Source: Monoplex corrugatus (taxonomy: Eukaryota; Mollusca; Gastropoda; Littorinimorpha; Ranellidae). From it: a stretch of DNA of 64,000 bases. This document shows, piece by piece, positions 50,201 to 62,662 of the stretch. The stretch covers positions 40,401,966 through 40,465,965 of the forward strand of contig JAPXFY010000016.1 of NCBI GenBank assembly GCA_030674185.1, read 5' to 3'. Below the pieces are notes generated by a model. The model saw nothing but the letters and a program-made list of their open reading frames with translations, made no database searches and was not told the origin of the DNA. Every line of letters begins with the position of its first letter. Position 1 is the first letter of the stretch. The translations under genes and the position numbers were made by a program.

Positions 50201-51978
50201 GTATGACCTTTATTACCATAGTGTTCAGATAATACCTCTCAGTGATATATGGTATGACCTTTATTACCATAGTGTTCAGATAATACCTCTCAGTGATATA
50301 TGGTATGACCTTTATTACCATTGTGTTCAGATAATACCTCTCAGTGATATATGGTATGACCTTTGTTACCATAGTGTTCAGAGAATACCTCTCAGTGATA
50401 TATGGTATGACCTTTATTACCATAGTGTTCAGATAATACCTCTCAGTGATATATGGTATGACTTTATTACCACAGTGTTAAGAGAATATATGTAATCTCA
50501 GTGCTATATGGTATGACCTTTATTACAATAGTGTTCAGATAATACCTCTCAGTGATATATGGTATGACCTTTATTACAATAGTGTTCAGATAATACCTCT
50601 CAGTGATATAAGGTATGACCTTTATTACCATAGTGTTCAGATAATACCTCTCAGTGATATATGGTATGACCTTTATTACCATAGTGTTCAGATAATACCT
50701 CTCAGTGATATATGGTATGACCTTTATTACAATAGTGTTCAGATAATACCTCTCAGTGATATAAGGTATGACCTTTATTACCATAGTGTTCAGATAATAC
50801 CTCTCAGTGATATATGGTATGACCTTTATTACCATAGTGTTCAGAGAATACATCTCAGTGATATATGGTATGACCTTTATTACCATAGTGTTCAGATAAT
50901 ACCTCTCAGTGATATATGGTATGACCTTTATTACCATAGTGTTCAGATAATACCTCTCAGTGATATATGGTATGACCTTTATTACCATAGTGTTCAGATA
51001 ATACCTCTCAGTGATATAAGGTATGACCTTTATTACCATAGTGTTCAGATAATACCTCTCAGTGCTATATGGTATGACCTTTATTACCATAGTGTTCAGA
51101 TAATACCTCTCAGTGATATATGGTATGACCTTTATTACCATAGTGTTCAGATAATACCTCTCAGTGATAAAAAGTATGACCTTTATTACCATTGTGTTCA
51201 GATAATACCTCTCAGTGATATATGGTATGACCTTTATTACCATAGTGTTCAGAGAATACCTCTCAGTGATATATGGTATGACCTTTATTACCATAGTGTT
51301 CAGATAATACCTCTCAGTGCTATATGGTATGACCTTTATTACCATAGTGTTCAGATAATACCTCTCAGTGCTATATGGTATGACCTTTATTACCATAGTG
51401 TTCAGATAATACCTCTCAGTGATATATGGTATGACCTTTATTACCATTGTGTTCAGATAATACCTCTCAGTGATATATGGTATGACCTTTATTACTATAG
51501 TGTTCAGATAATACCTCTCAGTGCTATATGGTATGACCTTTATTACCATAGTGTTCAGATAATACCTCTCAGTGATATATGGTATGACCTTTATTACCAT
51601 AGTGTTCAGATAATACCTCTCAGTGATATATGGTATGACCTTTATTACCATAGTGTTCAGATAATACCTCTCAGTGATATATGGTATGACCTTTATTACC
51701 ATAGTGTTCAGATAATACCTCTCAGTGATATATGGTATGACCTTTATTACCATAGTGTTCAGATAATACCTCTCAGTGATATAAGGTATGACCTTTATTA
51801 CCATAGTGTTCAGATAATACATCTCAGTGATATAAGGTATGACCTTTATTACCATAGTGTTCAGATAATACCTCTCAGTGATATATGGTATGCTTTACTA
51901 CCATAGAGTTCAGATTTACCTCTCAGTGATTGATGGTATGATTTCTAATACTAGCGTTTAGAACATACATGTCCTTGA
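47213..51978. repeat. 51-bp satellite, about 93 copies
   Basis: Units hold 'ggtatgacctttattaccat' then 'agtgttcagataatac' and 'ctctcagtgatatat'. Left units (47213-48700) are diverged with indels, while 48720-51900 is homogeneous. The 51-bp period is 17 codons, which explains a 462-codon minus-strand open frame (50467-51855). One more unit survives after the LINE insertion at about 54010-54060. Confidence 0.96.
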
Positions 51979-53832
51979 CTCCCATCTGTATTCTCCAACT
52001 ATTTCACCACCAAAATACAAACTCTTCGTGACAGGCTTGACAGGACACCCTGTCAACCATGCCCACCTGACCCTTCCTTCTCTGGCACACCTCTTACTAC
52101 TTTTAACCCAGTCTCACAAGAAGAAATTCTCAACACAATCAGATCCATGTCGTTCAAAACCTGCGAACTGGATCCTCTTCCAGGTTCTCTCTACGCCGAC
52201 TGTCTCCCTACTCTCCTCCCATTCATCACTGACATCATCAACACTTCTCTTCAAACTGGAACTGTCCCTGATTCTTTCAAGTCTGCTATTGTTCACCCTC
52301 TCCTCAAGAAACACAATTTAGATCCAAATGAACTGAAAAATTACCGGCCTATCTCTAATCTCTCTTTCTTGTCAAAACTCCTTGAAAAAGTCGTCCTCAA
52401 CCAGCTGAACTCTCACCTGTCTGCCAACAATCTCCTCAATCCTTTCCAGTCAGCCTACCGCCAGTGCCATAGCACTGAAACTGCCCTACTACACATTCTC
52501 AACAATCTCCTCCTTGCAACTGATACTGGCAAAGTCTCTCTCCTCACACTCCTTGATCTGTCTGCAGCCTTTGATACCATTGATCATGGTATTCTCCTTT
52601 CTAGACTTCATCATACTTTTGGCATCTCTGATATTGCTCTGTCTTGGTTCACTTCATACCTATCCAACAGAAAACAAACCGTTCTCATCAATGGCACTTA
52701 CTCTCAACCTGCATACCTGACCTGTGGTGTTCCACAAGGATCTGTCCTTGGCCCTGTTCTGTTCACTCTTTACACCTCCCCCCTGTCCACCATCATCAAC
52801 TCCCACTCCATAAAACACCACTTCTATGCTGATGACACCCAACTTCAAGACAGTGACTCACCTGATAATATACAGCGCCTGTTGACTCGCACCACTGAGT
52901 GTTACTCGGACATTAAGAACTGGATGACACACAATAGACTTCAGCTTAATGACGACAAAACAGAAGCTATCCTCATTGGCACCCGTCAGAAACTTTCTCA
53001 GCTGCCTCCTCTTTCTCTCCCATTATGTAACACATCAGTCCCAATTTCTGATTCAGTTAAAAACCTTGGTGTCTGCATTGACTCTACCCTCTCCATGAAC
53101 AACTTTGTTTCTCAAACTGCCAGATCCTGCTACTATCATCTCCATCGTATAAGGCTGATCAGGAAGTATCTCTCTGTCGAAACAACTGCAAAACTCGTTC
53201 TCTCCTTCATAATGTCTCGCATTGACTATTGCAATTCACTCCTGTCTGGTCTTCCTGCCTCCACCATTCACATCCTACAGCGCATTCAAAACAATGCTGT
53301 ACGCCTTGTACTCAAAAAGAAAAAAGCTGACCACATATCTCCTCTCCTGGCACAACTTCACTGGCTCCCTGTATCAAAGCGCATACAGTACAAACTAGAC
53401 ACCATGTGCTACAAAAGCCTCAATAACGCAGCCCCCGATTACCTGTCAAGCCTACTTGAGATCTATCTTCCCTCACGTACCCTCCGCTCTGCTTCCGATC
53501 CTCTGACTTTTCGCTTTCCACGCACTAAGCTCAATACCTATGGTCCACGAGCCTTCTCTGTTTCTGGTCCACTCTCCTGGAACAGACTTCCTCTCTCAGT
53601 CCGTCAGCAACCTACTTTTGTCTCCTTCAAGTCCGCTCTCAAAACTCACCTTTTCTCCTCCGCATAAAATCCTAACCTCACTCAACCCCCCCCCCCCCCT
53701 CTGCAGCCTGTCTCCGCTCGGAGGGAATCACATGGTTATAATATATAATTGTATATGCTATGCTCTCTATAATTTTCCATTGCTTTTATTCTTGCTTTTA
53801 TTGCTTTTATTCTTTCTCCCCATTTATAGCCA

Positions 53833-53886
<54 letters not shown>

Positions 53887-54013
53887 CGTGCGTGTGTGTG
53901 CGTGCGTGCGTGCGTGCGTGCTTACGTGTGTGTCTGCTTCAGCGCTTAGATTTGATTTTATCAAGATTTTGCGCTATATAAATATTGTAATTATTATTAT
54001 TATTATTATTATG
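51979..54013 (+). mobile_element. CR1-like LINE, 5'-truncated, RT frame intact
   Basis: An open frame without stops from 51979 to 53667 encodes the reverse transcriptase and C-terminal region: LKNYRPISNLSFLSKLLEK, ETALLHILNN, LLDLSAAFDTIDHGIL, GVPQGSVLGPVLF, HFYADDTQL (YADD at 52825-52836), DKTEAILIGTRQKL, MSRIDYCNSLLSGLP and the end FKSALKTHLFSSA. The endonuclease is missing. The 3' UTR has a (TG)n tract at 53837-53930, a gcgctt... gcgctatataaat end block and an ATT tail (53989-54013). It interrupts the 51-bp array. The lack of stops indicates a recent copy. It is not a host gene. Confidence 0.92.
52147..53667 (+). CDS. Reverse transcriptase of CR1-like LINE
   Basis: About 506 codons from the first ATG; the true frame is open from 51979 and was 5'-truncated on insertion. 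Reverse transcriptase copies element RNA at the nicked target (target-primed reverse transcription). The catalytic aspartates are seen in DLSAAFDT and in YADD (52825-52836), and the GVPQGSVLGP block is intact. The C-terminal NNAVRLVLKKKKADHISPLL and QLHWLPVSKRIQYK blocks are typical of CR1-like elements. With no promoter or endonuclease, autonomous movement is unlikely. Confidence 0.92.
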   Translation: MSFKTCELDPLPGSLYADCLPTLLPFITDIINTSLQTGTVPDSFKSAIVHPLLKKHNLDPNELKNYRPISNLSFLSKLLEKVVLNQLNSHLSANNLLNPFQSAYRQCHSTETALLHILNNLLLATDTGKVSLLTLLDLSAAFDTIDHGILLSRLHHTFGISDIALSWFTSYLSNRKQTVLINGTYSQPAYLTCGVPQGSVLGPVLFTLYTSPLSTIINSHSIKHHFYADDTQLQDSDSPDNIQRLLTRTTECYSDIKNWMTHNRLQLNDDKTEAILIGTRQKLSQLPPLSLPLCNTSVPISDSVKNLGVCIDSTLSMNNFVSQTARSCYYHLHRIRLIRKYLSVETTAKLVLSFIMSRIDYCNSLLSGLPASTIHILQRIQNNAVRLVLKKKKADHISPLLAQLHWLPVSKRIQYKLDTMCYKSLNNAAPDYLSSLLEIYLPSRTLRSASDPLTFRFPRTKLNTYGPRAFSVSGPLSWNRLPLSVRQQPTFVSFKSALKTHLFSSA

Positions 54014-54060
54014 GTATGACATCTATTGCCAATGTTAAGAAAATACCTCCCAGTGATGTA

Positions 54061-55340
54061 GTAACAATAACAACAACATTTAAACGGCATCAAATCTTGA
54101 TATATACAATGTAAATCAAATCAAAGCGCGCACTTTTATCGTCCACCAAAGTATTCACTCACAGTGACTAATACTCGAGGGTACAAAAACACACAAACCA
54201 GGAGGGGAGGACAGAAGCGGGGTAGGACGAAAAGGTGAGCACTTAGAGTGGAAATCACTGCTGGGCAAGAGGGTATGTCTTCAAATTAGATTTGAAGGGA
54301 ACATGTGACTGTAGAAGAGACAAGGGAAGTTCGTTCTAGTTATACGGACCAGATACAGACAAAAAGAGTGGCCACCCGCTATGGAAAACCTGTACAGATG
54401 TATCGAGGAATTTGTAAACAAGTAGTATAGAAACAGAACGGAGAGGTTGGCAGGGATGTATACCCAGAGGTGGTCGCAAAGATAAATAGTTGCTATATCA
54501 CCGATACATTTGTAGCATAATATATTGATTTTGATGAAAATCTTTGACTTAGGCGACTAGTGAAGAAAGTGAATCAAGCGATGATCATGCTTTTCTTACG
54601 AAGGGCAAGACAGGTCAGAGAATTGTGAATACTGGCTGTGGAGGCATATGACAGAACAAGCGGTAAGCCAGAGAATAGAGAGTCACAAAAATCGGTACGA
54701 GTCAAGATCAGAGAAGTCGCGAGTTTAGATGCTCTTGAAGTTGATAGATAACGACAAACAAAACTGAAACGTCACAGTTATCAGTAACACGACTGACATG
54801 TTTGGATGATATATTTCTGCATAGAGAGATGAACATCAAGAACAAGGCCAAGGTTACTCTCTGAATCAGGAACTACAATAATGTTGTACCCTAGTTGGAC
54901 AGAACAAACGTTTACAGTGGAATGCTTGTGCTTGCTTCCAGTTAGCACTGTTTCAGTCTTTATATGCACTCAACTACAGCTTCTTCTGTATCATCTAGTT
55001 CAGTATCTCAACCGAACAGTCAGAAGCTTCGGAAATAAGAGCTGAAACATTTTACGGAGTGCACTGTTGTAGAGATGGGAGTCATCAGCATAGATAGATG
55101 TTGCGCTGACTGAAGACATTGACAAGAGGTGAGGTGTAGAGTGTGAAGAGGACTGGCCCAAGTATAAGCCTTGGGGGACTCCATATGCGAGTTTAACCGG
55201 CTGGAAAGTAGACTCATTTACCATGACTGACTGAAAGCAGTTGACAGGTTTGACAAAATACAGATTCCAGATGTGTGCTCCAGTTGAGAGAGGATTGTGT
55301 AGTCAGCGGTGCCAAAGACAGCAGAAAGGTCTAAAAACAA
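54061..55340 (-). mobile_element. CR1-like LINE, minus strand, decayed
   Basis: Minus-strand reading from about 55330: AYGVPQGLYLGQ near 55180, SIYADDSHLYNS near 55095 (YADD kept), then KTETVLTGSKHKHS near 54950 and SESNLGLVLDVHLSM near 54850. The 3' end block (tatcaagatttgatgcc) lies near 54090 with a GTT-rich tail to 54061. Frameshifted. It abuts the last 51-bp unit. Confidence 0.75.
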
Positions 55341-55659
55341 TAAGTAGCGTACTGATGCAAGGCTGCCTTTGTTTGTATGCTTATTGATCATTTGTCTTTA
55401 TGAACACGCACAGTGTCAAACTGTATCGCTGTAATAACGTGTGGTCCACGTGATGAAAATGTTGAAATACATTTTCATTACAATTCTGTTGATACTTAAC
55501 TCTTCCCTTTCTTTGCAGTTATAATGTTAGATGCCTCTTCCAGCGTGTTAAAATTGTATGATAGTGTGCAAACTTTGCGTTCAACATGTTTCTTGTGCAT
55601 TATACAACTACTTTTATGACCTAACTGTACATGATTTTGTCAGACCGTGCTAAGATCTG

Positions 55660-55690
<31 letters not shown>

Positions 55691-56052
55691 ACAACAGCAA
55701 CAACAACAACAACAACCTCCTCAGATTTAACCCTACCCTGCTACCGCATGGACATAGTAACTCAACAGACTGAACTCCAAGAAGCCGGATTGACAAAATC
55801 AAGTCAAGTTTTATTTACACTATCATAAACACAACAAACAAGCACAAGAAAAAAAACAACAACCCCAAAACAAACGTACAGGCGCAAACACACACAAAGA
55901 AGGTGCACCATGACAGTGCCTCAACCACGTAGTCTGTACTTTCATCAGGTTAGTTTGTCTCTCAAACCGTGACTAGGCCCACAGGTACACCATTTCACTC
56001 GGGTACTCTTCTACGTGATCACATGATTTAGATTTTAAGATACACACACACA

Positions 56053-56135
<83 letters not shown>

Positions 56136-56519
56136 TAACAGTATCTGGTAAATAATTTGATATCCAAGCAACCACCAAGTGGTATCCCCACATATCTTGT
56201 TTATTGATAACTACGAGTGGACACTGAGTCCAGATCTTCTGGAAGATTAGGACAAACAGATCAGTTCGATCAACGTGGAGCATTCTACACACTGCTGCTG
56301 TATCCAATGTATAGTAAATGTCGCTAGGGTAGTCACACCTACCCCCTTGGTATGTTTTACTTCATTCTGGGTTTAATGATCCTTTTTCCAATTTTTATTA
56401 TTTACCTCGTTCAGTTTGTTTTCACAGAGACCCTCTCATTGAAGTATTTCATTAAAACGTTGACACACACCTGTTCACTTGTCGGCTACATCATGCTTGA
56501 TGGTAGCCGCTGATACATG
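55341..56519. other. Intron sequence with microsatellites
   Basis: A (CAR)n tract at 55664-55716 and a (CA)n tract at 56042-56133. Nothing else recognised. Confidence 0.6.
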
Positions 56520-59260
56520 CCCCGTTAGCTGTCTTCATCCCCTTCTGTCTACAGTCCTGCAGATTTCACTTTTCGGCAACTTCGTGTACTTGGCTATGTT
56601 CTCTACATAGCAATTCGGCGGTCTTCCTTGTCGTCTCTTGCCCTCCATTTTGCTCTGGGCCACAGTCTTCATTACATGGCAACTCTGATGTCTCATAGCA
56701 TGTCCAAGGTATTTTATTTTCCTTTTCCTAACCAGGCCGAAAAGTTCAGGTTGTTGGTTCAATTCTTCCAGAATGATTTGGATTGTTCGTCTTTCAGTCC
56801 AGCTTATTCTTAGGAGTCTTCTGTAGAATCATATCTCTGCACTTTTGATTCTGTTTTCATCTGCAGCTTTAAGAGTGCATCTTTCACTTCCATATAACAT
56901 AACAGGCCAAATCAGTGTCCGCAGTATTTTAAGTTTGAGCTCATTTCCTAAATATCTGTCTTTCCAAATGTTGGTAGTAAGATGGACCATTCTTTGCTTG
57001 CCTTGGGCAGTTCTTGCTTTGATGTCTTTGCTACATGTGGCATCAGCTGACTTGTGTGACCCAAGGCATTTGAAATGTTGTACAACTTCACGGGGTTCTC
57101 CATCGACTGAAATGTTTTCATCCATGGATCCACCGATATGCATTACCTCCATCTTCTTTGCCTTGAGGTTTAGGAATAATGCAGTTCTTCTCACTCCAAC
57201 AACCTTTTTCATCCCATTTTCTACGCCACTTTAATGGCCACAGAAGCTGAAACAGTTTTCATTATGCAATGATGATGATGTCGATGTGGATGATAATTAT
57301 GATGCTATGGAGTTCCATCTACGATTGAGACTCCGTGACAGGGTTGTACTCTACGGTTACTATCATAATATATCCTGGCGTCAACCAGGCCCGAGAGATA
57401 CAGACATCTACGGTGTTGGTCAGAAGATTTGAGCAACACCTTCAATGACGCATCCACGAAGTGGATGAGACTCGACTGTGCGGTTCCAGTCTTCCCTATG
57501 AGCCCATAGCACGCCCAACTCTGGGTCGGAGCCGGTTAGAGCCGAAAACCCCCCACAATGATAATTGTATTTTTGAAGGTACTGATGGGGATTCGAACCC
57601 ACAACCTTCCAGTCGGTAGTCCGTTGCGTTAACCACTACACCACGGCGACTTGTCGCTTCATATACTTTGTCAATGATTGTTTGCTTATTGTCTTTGCAG
57701 CCTGATCCGAGAGCAATGTCATCCACAGACCTCAGATTTGTGAATTTCCTCCCCGCCAGTCTTTAAACCAAGTTCTTCAATCTCTGCCTCTCTCATTACC
57801 TGTTCTGTGTACAAGCTGAACAGCTGTGGTAAGAGTATACATCCTTGCCTGACTCCCTTCTGGATTGGGAAGAATCTGCAGTGTTGTCTGTTCCATTTTT
57901 TCGTGGCCTGCTGGTCTGTGTAGTCGTTGATTAGCAGTGTGACCGAGTGCCTTGGGAAACCCATTTTGTTCACGGTTTGGAAGAGGTACTCATGCTTTAT
58001 GCTTTACGGTGTCAAATGCTTTACTGTAATCAATGAACGTCATGTAAAGCTCCATCTTTTGCCCATCTTCGCCGTATTCAACTCTTATTCTTTTCATCAG
58101 AATTTGCATGATGAAGAGCATGTCACTGGTTCCTCTATTGCTTCTAAAGCCGGCCTGAACCTCTGACATTTCTTCTTCGATTTTCTGTTTCAGTCGGTTT
58201 AGTATTATTATTAGTAGGACCTTGCTGGTGTGACTTATCAGGGCAATGTTTCGGTTGTTTCCACAGTTCCTTGTGTCTCCACTTTTGTGCAACATAACAA
58301 ATTTTTGTTTTTTTCCAGTCGTCTGGCCACTGCTGAATTTCCCAGATTAAACTGCATAAATTAATGTGATCTGTCTTTATTGCTTCTGATTCACTTTTCA
58401 TGATCATCTCTATTGGTATGTTATTCAGTCCTGGTGATTTTCTATCTTTTATGCTTTTGATTGCTGCTTCAATTTCACTTTTGAGGAATGCGGGCTTTTT
58501 TTGTACTGAATCGATTTCAGTGTCAACTTGTGGAGATTGTTCTTTGTGTCGTCACTGAAGAGGTCGCTTCCATAATCATACCATCTGCTCAGAACATCAT
58601 ATGGATCTGTTTTTTTCCGTCCTTGTCATTGATACATAACTGTTGTGGTTTGTATTCTTTTGTCTTTACTTTACGTGTCTGTTAGTTCTTTTGACTTCTT
58701 TGCTGCATTAAATCGTTAAATTAATCTTTCTGCATTCTTGGTCTAGCCACTCTTTCCTTTCCTGTCTAATTTTGGTCTGTAATACTCTTTTAAGTGTTTT
58801 TGCATCTCTCAAGATCTGCATTTTTGGCCTGTTTTCGCTGTTCCATCAGTTCAATGACATCATCATTAACATATGCTTTCTTCTTTTTTTTCTTTTTTTT
58901 CTTTTGTTTGCCAGTAACTCTTTCACCACATGTCCATCTTTCTTTCATGGCCTCTCAAATTTCATTTGGCGTCTTCTCTGTAGATGACCATTCCTGATTG
59001 ACAGCTTCAAATCTATTATTTGTTTCTATGCGATAAGTTTCAGCAATCTTTTCATTGAGTAATCTTTCCGCATCCAATTCTTGGTCAATGCTGTTTGTGA
59101 ATCTTCTGTAGCGTTTCAGTCTGAGCTTGGCTGCCAGTGGAGTGCGATCTGTTGAACAGTCTGTTCCTGGCTTTGCTTTTGAGTTCAAGACACAGGACTT
59201 CCAGTTTCTGTCAGTTAAAATATAGTCAATGACGACACGCACGCACTTTTTTTTTCAAAC
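56520..59260 (-). mobile_element. RTE-like LINE, minus strand, decayed, with nested SINE
   Basis: Minus-strand order from 59240: DYILTDRNWKSC and SKAKPGTDCSTDRTPL (end of endonuclease), then IALISHTSKVLL near 58230, QAGFRSNRGTSDMLFI near 58130, TFIDYSKAFDTVKH near 58020, KGVRQGCILLPQLF near 57850 and DDIALGSGCKDNKQTIIDKV near 57700. The SINE (57211-57649) follows, then LFLNLKAKKMEVMHIGG near 57150, the WKDRYLGNELKLKILRTL block near 56940 and a tail with KYLGHAMRHQS and EGKRRQGRPPNCY near 56650. Stops between blocks mark it as dead. Confidence 0.8.
57211..57649 (-). mobile_element. tRNA-derived SINE, second copy
   Basis: It is highly similar to 4855-5368. The minus-strand A box TGGTGTAGTGG (complement of 57633-57643) and B box GGTTCGAATCC (complement of 57589-57599) are both perfect. 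The body ends at 'taaagtggcgtagaaaatgg'. The long poly(A) of the first copy is missing and no clear target duplication is seen. It is inserted shortly after the RT catalytic box of a minus-strand LINE. Confidence 0.85.
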
Positions 59261-60186
59261 ATTTGTGTTTCATTTTACTGGAGTTTAATGGCCTCTTTTC
59301 TCAAGTCTCATTAGTTGTCCTTGTGTCATTATAAGTTTTGCGTGACTTTTACACGGCCTAAGATTGTTACTTGGTAAGATTATATTTTAAGTCTCCATTT
59401 CAGTTTTCACCATACTCCGCCCTCCTTCACATCAACTCCATCATCCAACGATCTCAACTCTACATTTTGGGTCCTTGATCTTCCGTGAGAAGATTTATAG
59501 CTGGTCTGGCATACACCTGGAAGGATAAAAACAGTGAACTGGCGAAGGCTGGACCCGTAGCTGACATTCCCAGATGTAGATTCTGGTCAGGTTTACTGAA
59601 TCAATAACTACTTGCTACTCGACCGCACACAAGTTGTCCAATCCTCACCTCTAACTAGAGCTGGAATATCCCTTTTTCATTTATTGTATCATGGAATATC
59701 ATTTTGATTTATCTAATCAGTGCTAACCTCGAGTTCGCAAGAAACTCAACACGGAACACACAAAACATGGACGAGGAAACTTGAGAACTTCTGTGAGGGT
59801 GTCAAATACGCACAGGTATGCACAAACGCATAGGAATATAAACACACAAATACACAAAGGAATCCATATCACCACATATATACGGGTTGCTTTACACAGA
59901 GCTGAGACGGTTTCTGCATATGGATATATTCTTGGTTGGGGGGAGGGGGGCAGGTAAATGTGAACAGGCCTACAAGACTCGTGTGCTGTAGGAAAAGGGG
60001 AGCAATTGTTCGACTGTTATAGAACTAACCTGCAAAAAGGAAACCCGATGCAAATCGTGGTGAGTACCAACTGTCTCCGTGACAGATTCCCTTGTTTATA
60101 TTTGAAATGAAAATAGCATTGAATGAAAGGAAAAACAGACGTGATTACAACATATAAATTGCTGTAAAATCTTATTTGATACACAG
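59261..60186. other. Intron sequence before D9
   Basis: Nothing recognised. The acceptor of D9 (cttatttgatacacag) ends it. Confidence 0.5.
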
Positions 60187-60510
60187 GAATATCCTACCAA
60201 CTTGGAGGCAGCAGCTCGGAGTACAAAGGTCGCGTGGAAGTGTTCATGGACGGGCAGCTGGGTACAGTATGTCGGTCCTACTTTTCCTCGCCTGAGGCGA
60301 CCGTCTTCTGTCGTAGTCTAGGCTTCAATGATGGCAGAGTGGACTACCGCACGAGTTACCCCAACCCACCCAACAAAATCTACCAGGCCAACTTGATGTG
60401 TACAGGAAACGAAAACAGCTTGGACGAATGTGCACATACAGGATGGAAGACGGCCACTTCTAGTTACTGCTCACATAGCCATGATGCCAGTGTCATCTGC
60501 TACGATGATG
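60187..60510 (+). CDS. SRCR domain D9, single exon
   Basis: Acceptor ttgatacacag and donor GTGAGC at 60511, phase 1 at both ends. It encodes ISYQLGGSSSEYKGRVEV, QLGTVCRSYFSSPEATVFC, RSLGFNDGRVDYR, LMCTGNENSLDEC, SSYCSHSHDASVICYDD. All six group A cysteines are present and the domain is close to the family consensus. It is the nearest relative of D8 at the exon start. Confidence 0.9.
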
Positions 60511-62308
60511 GTGAGCTTGAACTTTGTGCTGTGTATTTATGTACAAATAGCCCTACCGACATGGTGATTTACACAGCATACTACGAGCGTACGTTACGGT
60601 GCTTTGAGTATTAAACGATGTTCATGTCTTGTTAGCTGGATTGGCTCAATTCACAATTTTTCAGCCTTGTGTGACCCAGTGATGCTTGAGACACACGCAC
60701 ACACACACACCGCGCACACACACACACACACACACACGCGCGCGCACGTGCAAACATACATGATCAATACCGTCGCTACATTTCACTTGAGAAATGCATG
60801 TCACAAGGATTTTGCGTTGGTTTCATTTGAAATGAGCTCAAGATATTTCTGTTCATCTTTTTTTGTTAGTTCAGCTCTTATTCACCGATCGTTCAGCGAC
60901 CAATGCAGTTGGGTGTGTGTGCGGCCCAGTTTTTTTATTCCTTTTCTTGTAGCTGATATAGCTTATGTGTACAACCCCTATTCCACAAATAGGGTAAGTC
61001 TATTTTGGATTATTTCTTTAGTCTAGATTTAGATAAAGTCTAGTTTAGATCATTTCTTTCCTTGTTATTAGGCATTATCATTTTCTAAATCATTATTACA
61101 TTTTGATTTAGCTCGTTAGTTATTGTTTACAGTGACTAAAACTTACTTTTGAGTCAACTTGACAATGGACTTTATTGTGATTTGTAAATTACTGAAGCAC
61201 ATAAGTTATGGTATAGTTATTGAGTAACGTTTCTTGGTGTGTTTCAGGGTTTATTTTCTGTCCCATTTATGCCTCTTACAATAAAGAAACAGGGAACGAA
61301 CCCAACAGGACTAACTTAAATTCCGTAAGAGTGTGGTCCTGTCACACTTGCACTCCCTCACACTATCCACAAGCTTACTGCAATGTCAGCTATGGCAGTA
61401 AACGTGTGTTAACGCCCTATCGGTATAATCAGCCCTATCAGTATAATCAGCCCTATCGGTATAATCAGCCCTATCGGTATATTTTGTTGAAAGCAGTATA
61501 CATAACATCTACGAAATCTAAAGCTGAACGTTTCAACATATTTCTTCGGAAGATTATCAATGTGTACACAATGACAATTAAAAGGACACGGTTAAGTCTG
61601 AAGTACGCTTATTTAAAATTCCTTGGTACAATTTGGCCTCCCTATCCCGACCTACTTTTGGTTTCGTCTGCTTTTTAAGCGAACGGCGAAACATTTTTTT
61701 TCATGCCCCGAAAATTATTCAGTCATTTTATCATTTCTGTAGACAATTCTATTTCGATCTAATGTACAGTAAAGGAATGATTTTGTTTAAAAGTCATACT
61801 ATATGAACAAGTTTGTGATGTTTTTAAAACGGAAGGAATGTACATAACATATATAGTGGAATTATTCATTTTTGCATGGCTATGCTTGCTGGCTGACCGC
61901 AGGTGCCAGTGCTGAGATACATGTAACAGACCCCGTTGTCAGTGCTAAGTGCTTCTGGGGAGGATTGGTTAGTCGGGGTATATGGATGAAAAACACTTGC
62001 TGCCATACTGATAGAGCTGAGTGTACCGATAAGGCGTTAACAAACGTGAGCCTTTCATTCTTTCACCCTGCCCACCAACTTTTGCGAGAAATTGGTGGAT
62101 TAGGTGAGGGAATGAAAGGGATAAGGTTTGCAGTTGACAGGTTCACGGAATGAAAGGTTAAACACACACATTGATTACACGCACACGCGCGCACACGCAC
62201 ATGCGCACACGCACACACAGACAGGCACACACAGACAGACAGACACAGACAGACAGACACGCACACGCACGCACACGCACGCACGCACACACAGAGAGAG
62301 AGAGAGAG

Positions 62309-62350
<42 letters not shown>

Positions 62351-62550
62351 ATATCACGCAATATGAACACAAGATAGAGAGGAACAGGTCAGATTCATGT
62401 ATTTATTGTCTTGAATATTTACCAAAAATATTGACTGTAAGCTTTAGATACGAAATAATAGTGATAAACAGCATGTAAATGATGCTTAAGCAATTTTGTT
62501 TACCTCACATACTTGAAAGAATCTTTTGAACATAGCTTGTTTTCACACAG
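60511..62550. other. Intron D9-D10
   Basis: Holds a (CA)n tract (60692-60740), an 18-bp repeat ('ccctatcggtataatcag', four copies, 61412-61480) and a mixed CA/GA tract (62165-62350). Two open frames (61220-61678, 61872-62153) follow acceptor-like AGs but show no SRCR pattern. I do not call them exons. Confidence 0.5.
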
Positions 62551-62662
62551 TACGTATTGGAAGAGCATACGATCCTTCCATCAGACAAGGACCTGTACAG
62601 TTTTATCGTAATGGTACCTGGTACAGCCTCTGTGACACTGGCTTTGATGATGTCACCGCCAA
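62551..62662 (+). CDS. SRCR domain D10, first exon
   Basis: Acceptor agcttgttttcacacag in phase 1 and donor GTGAGT at 62663 in phase 2. It encodes RIGRAYDPSIRQGPVQFY, RNGTWYSLCDTGFDDVTA with the first conserved cysteine. It is too short (112 bp) to show as a long open frame. The domain is cut just before the second cysteine, one nucleotide away from the equivalent cut in D7. The NGT sequon matches that in D4. Confidence 0.82.

Noticed and set aside
50467..51855. 462-codon minus-strand open frame
   Set aside because: By-product of the 51-bp satellite, whose period is 17 codons.
52147..53667. Host gene
   Set aside because: All motifs are those of a CR1-like reverse transcriptase, and the copy has an element-type 3' end and interrupts a satellite.
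61872..62153. Cysteine-containing frame as an SRCR exon
   Set aside because: Cysteine spacing does not match SRCR and there is no phase-compatible exon boundary.
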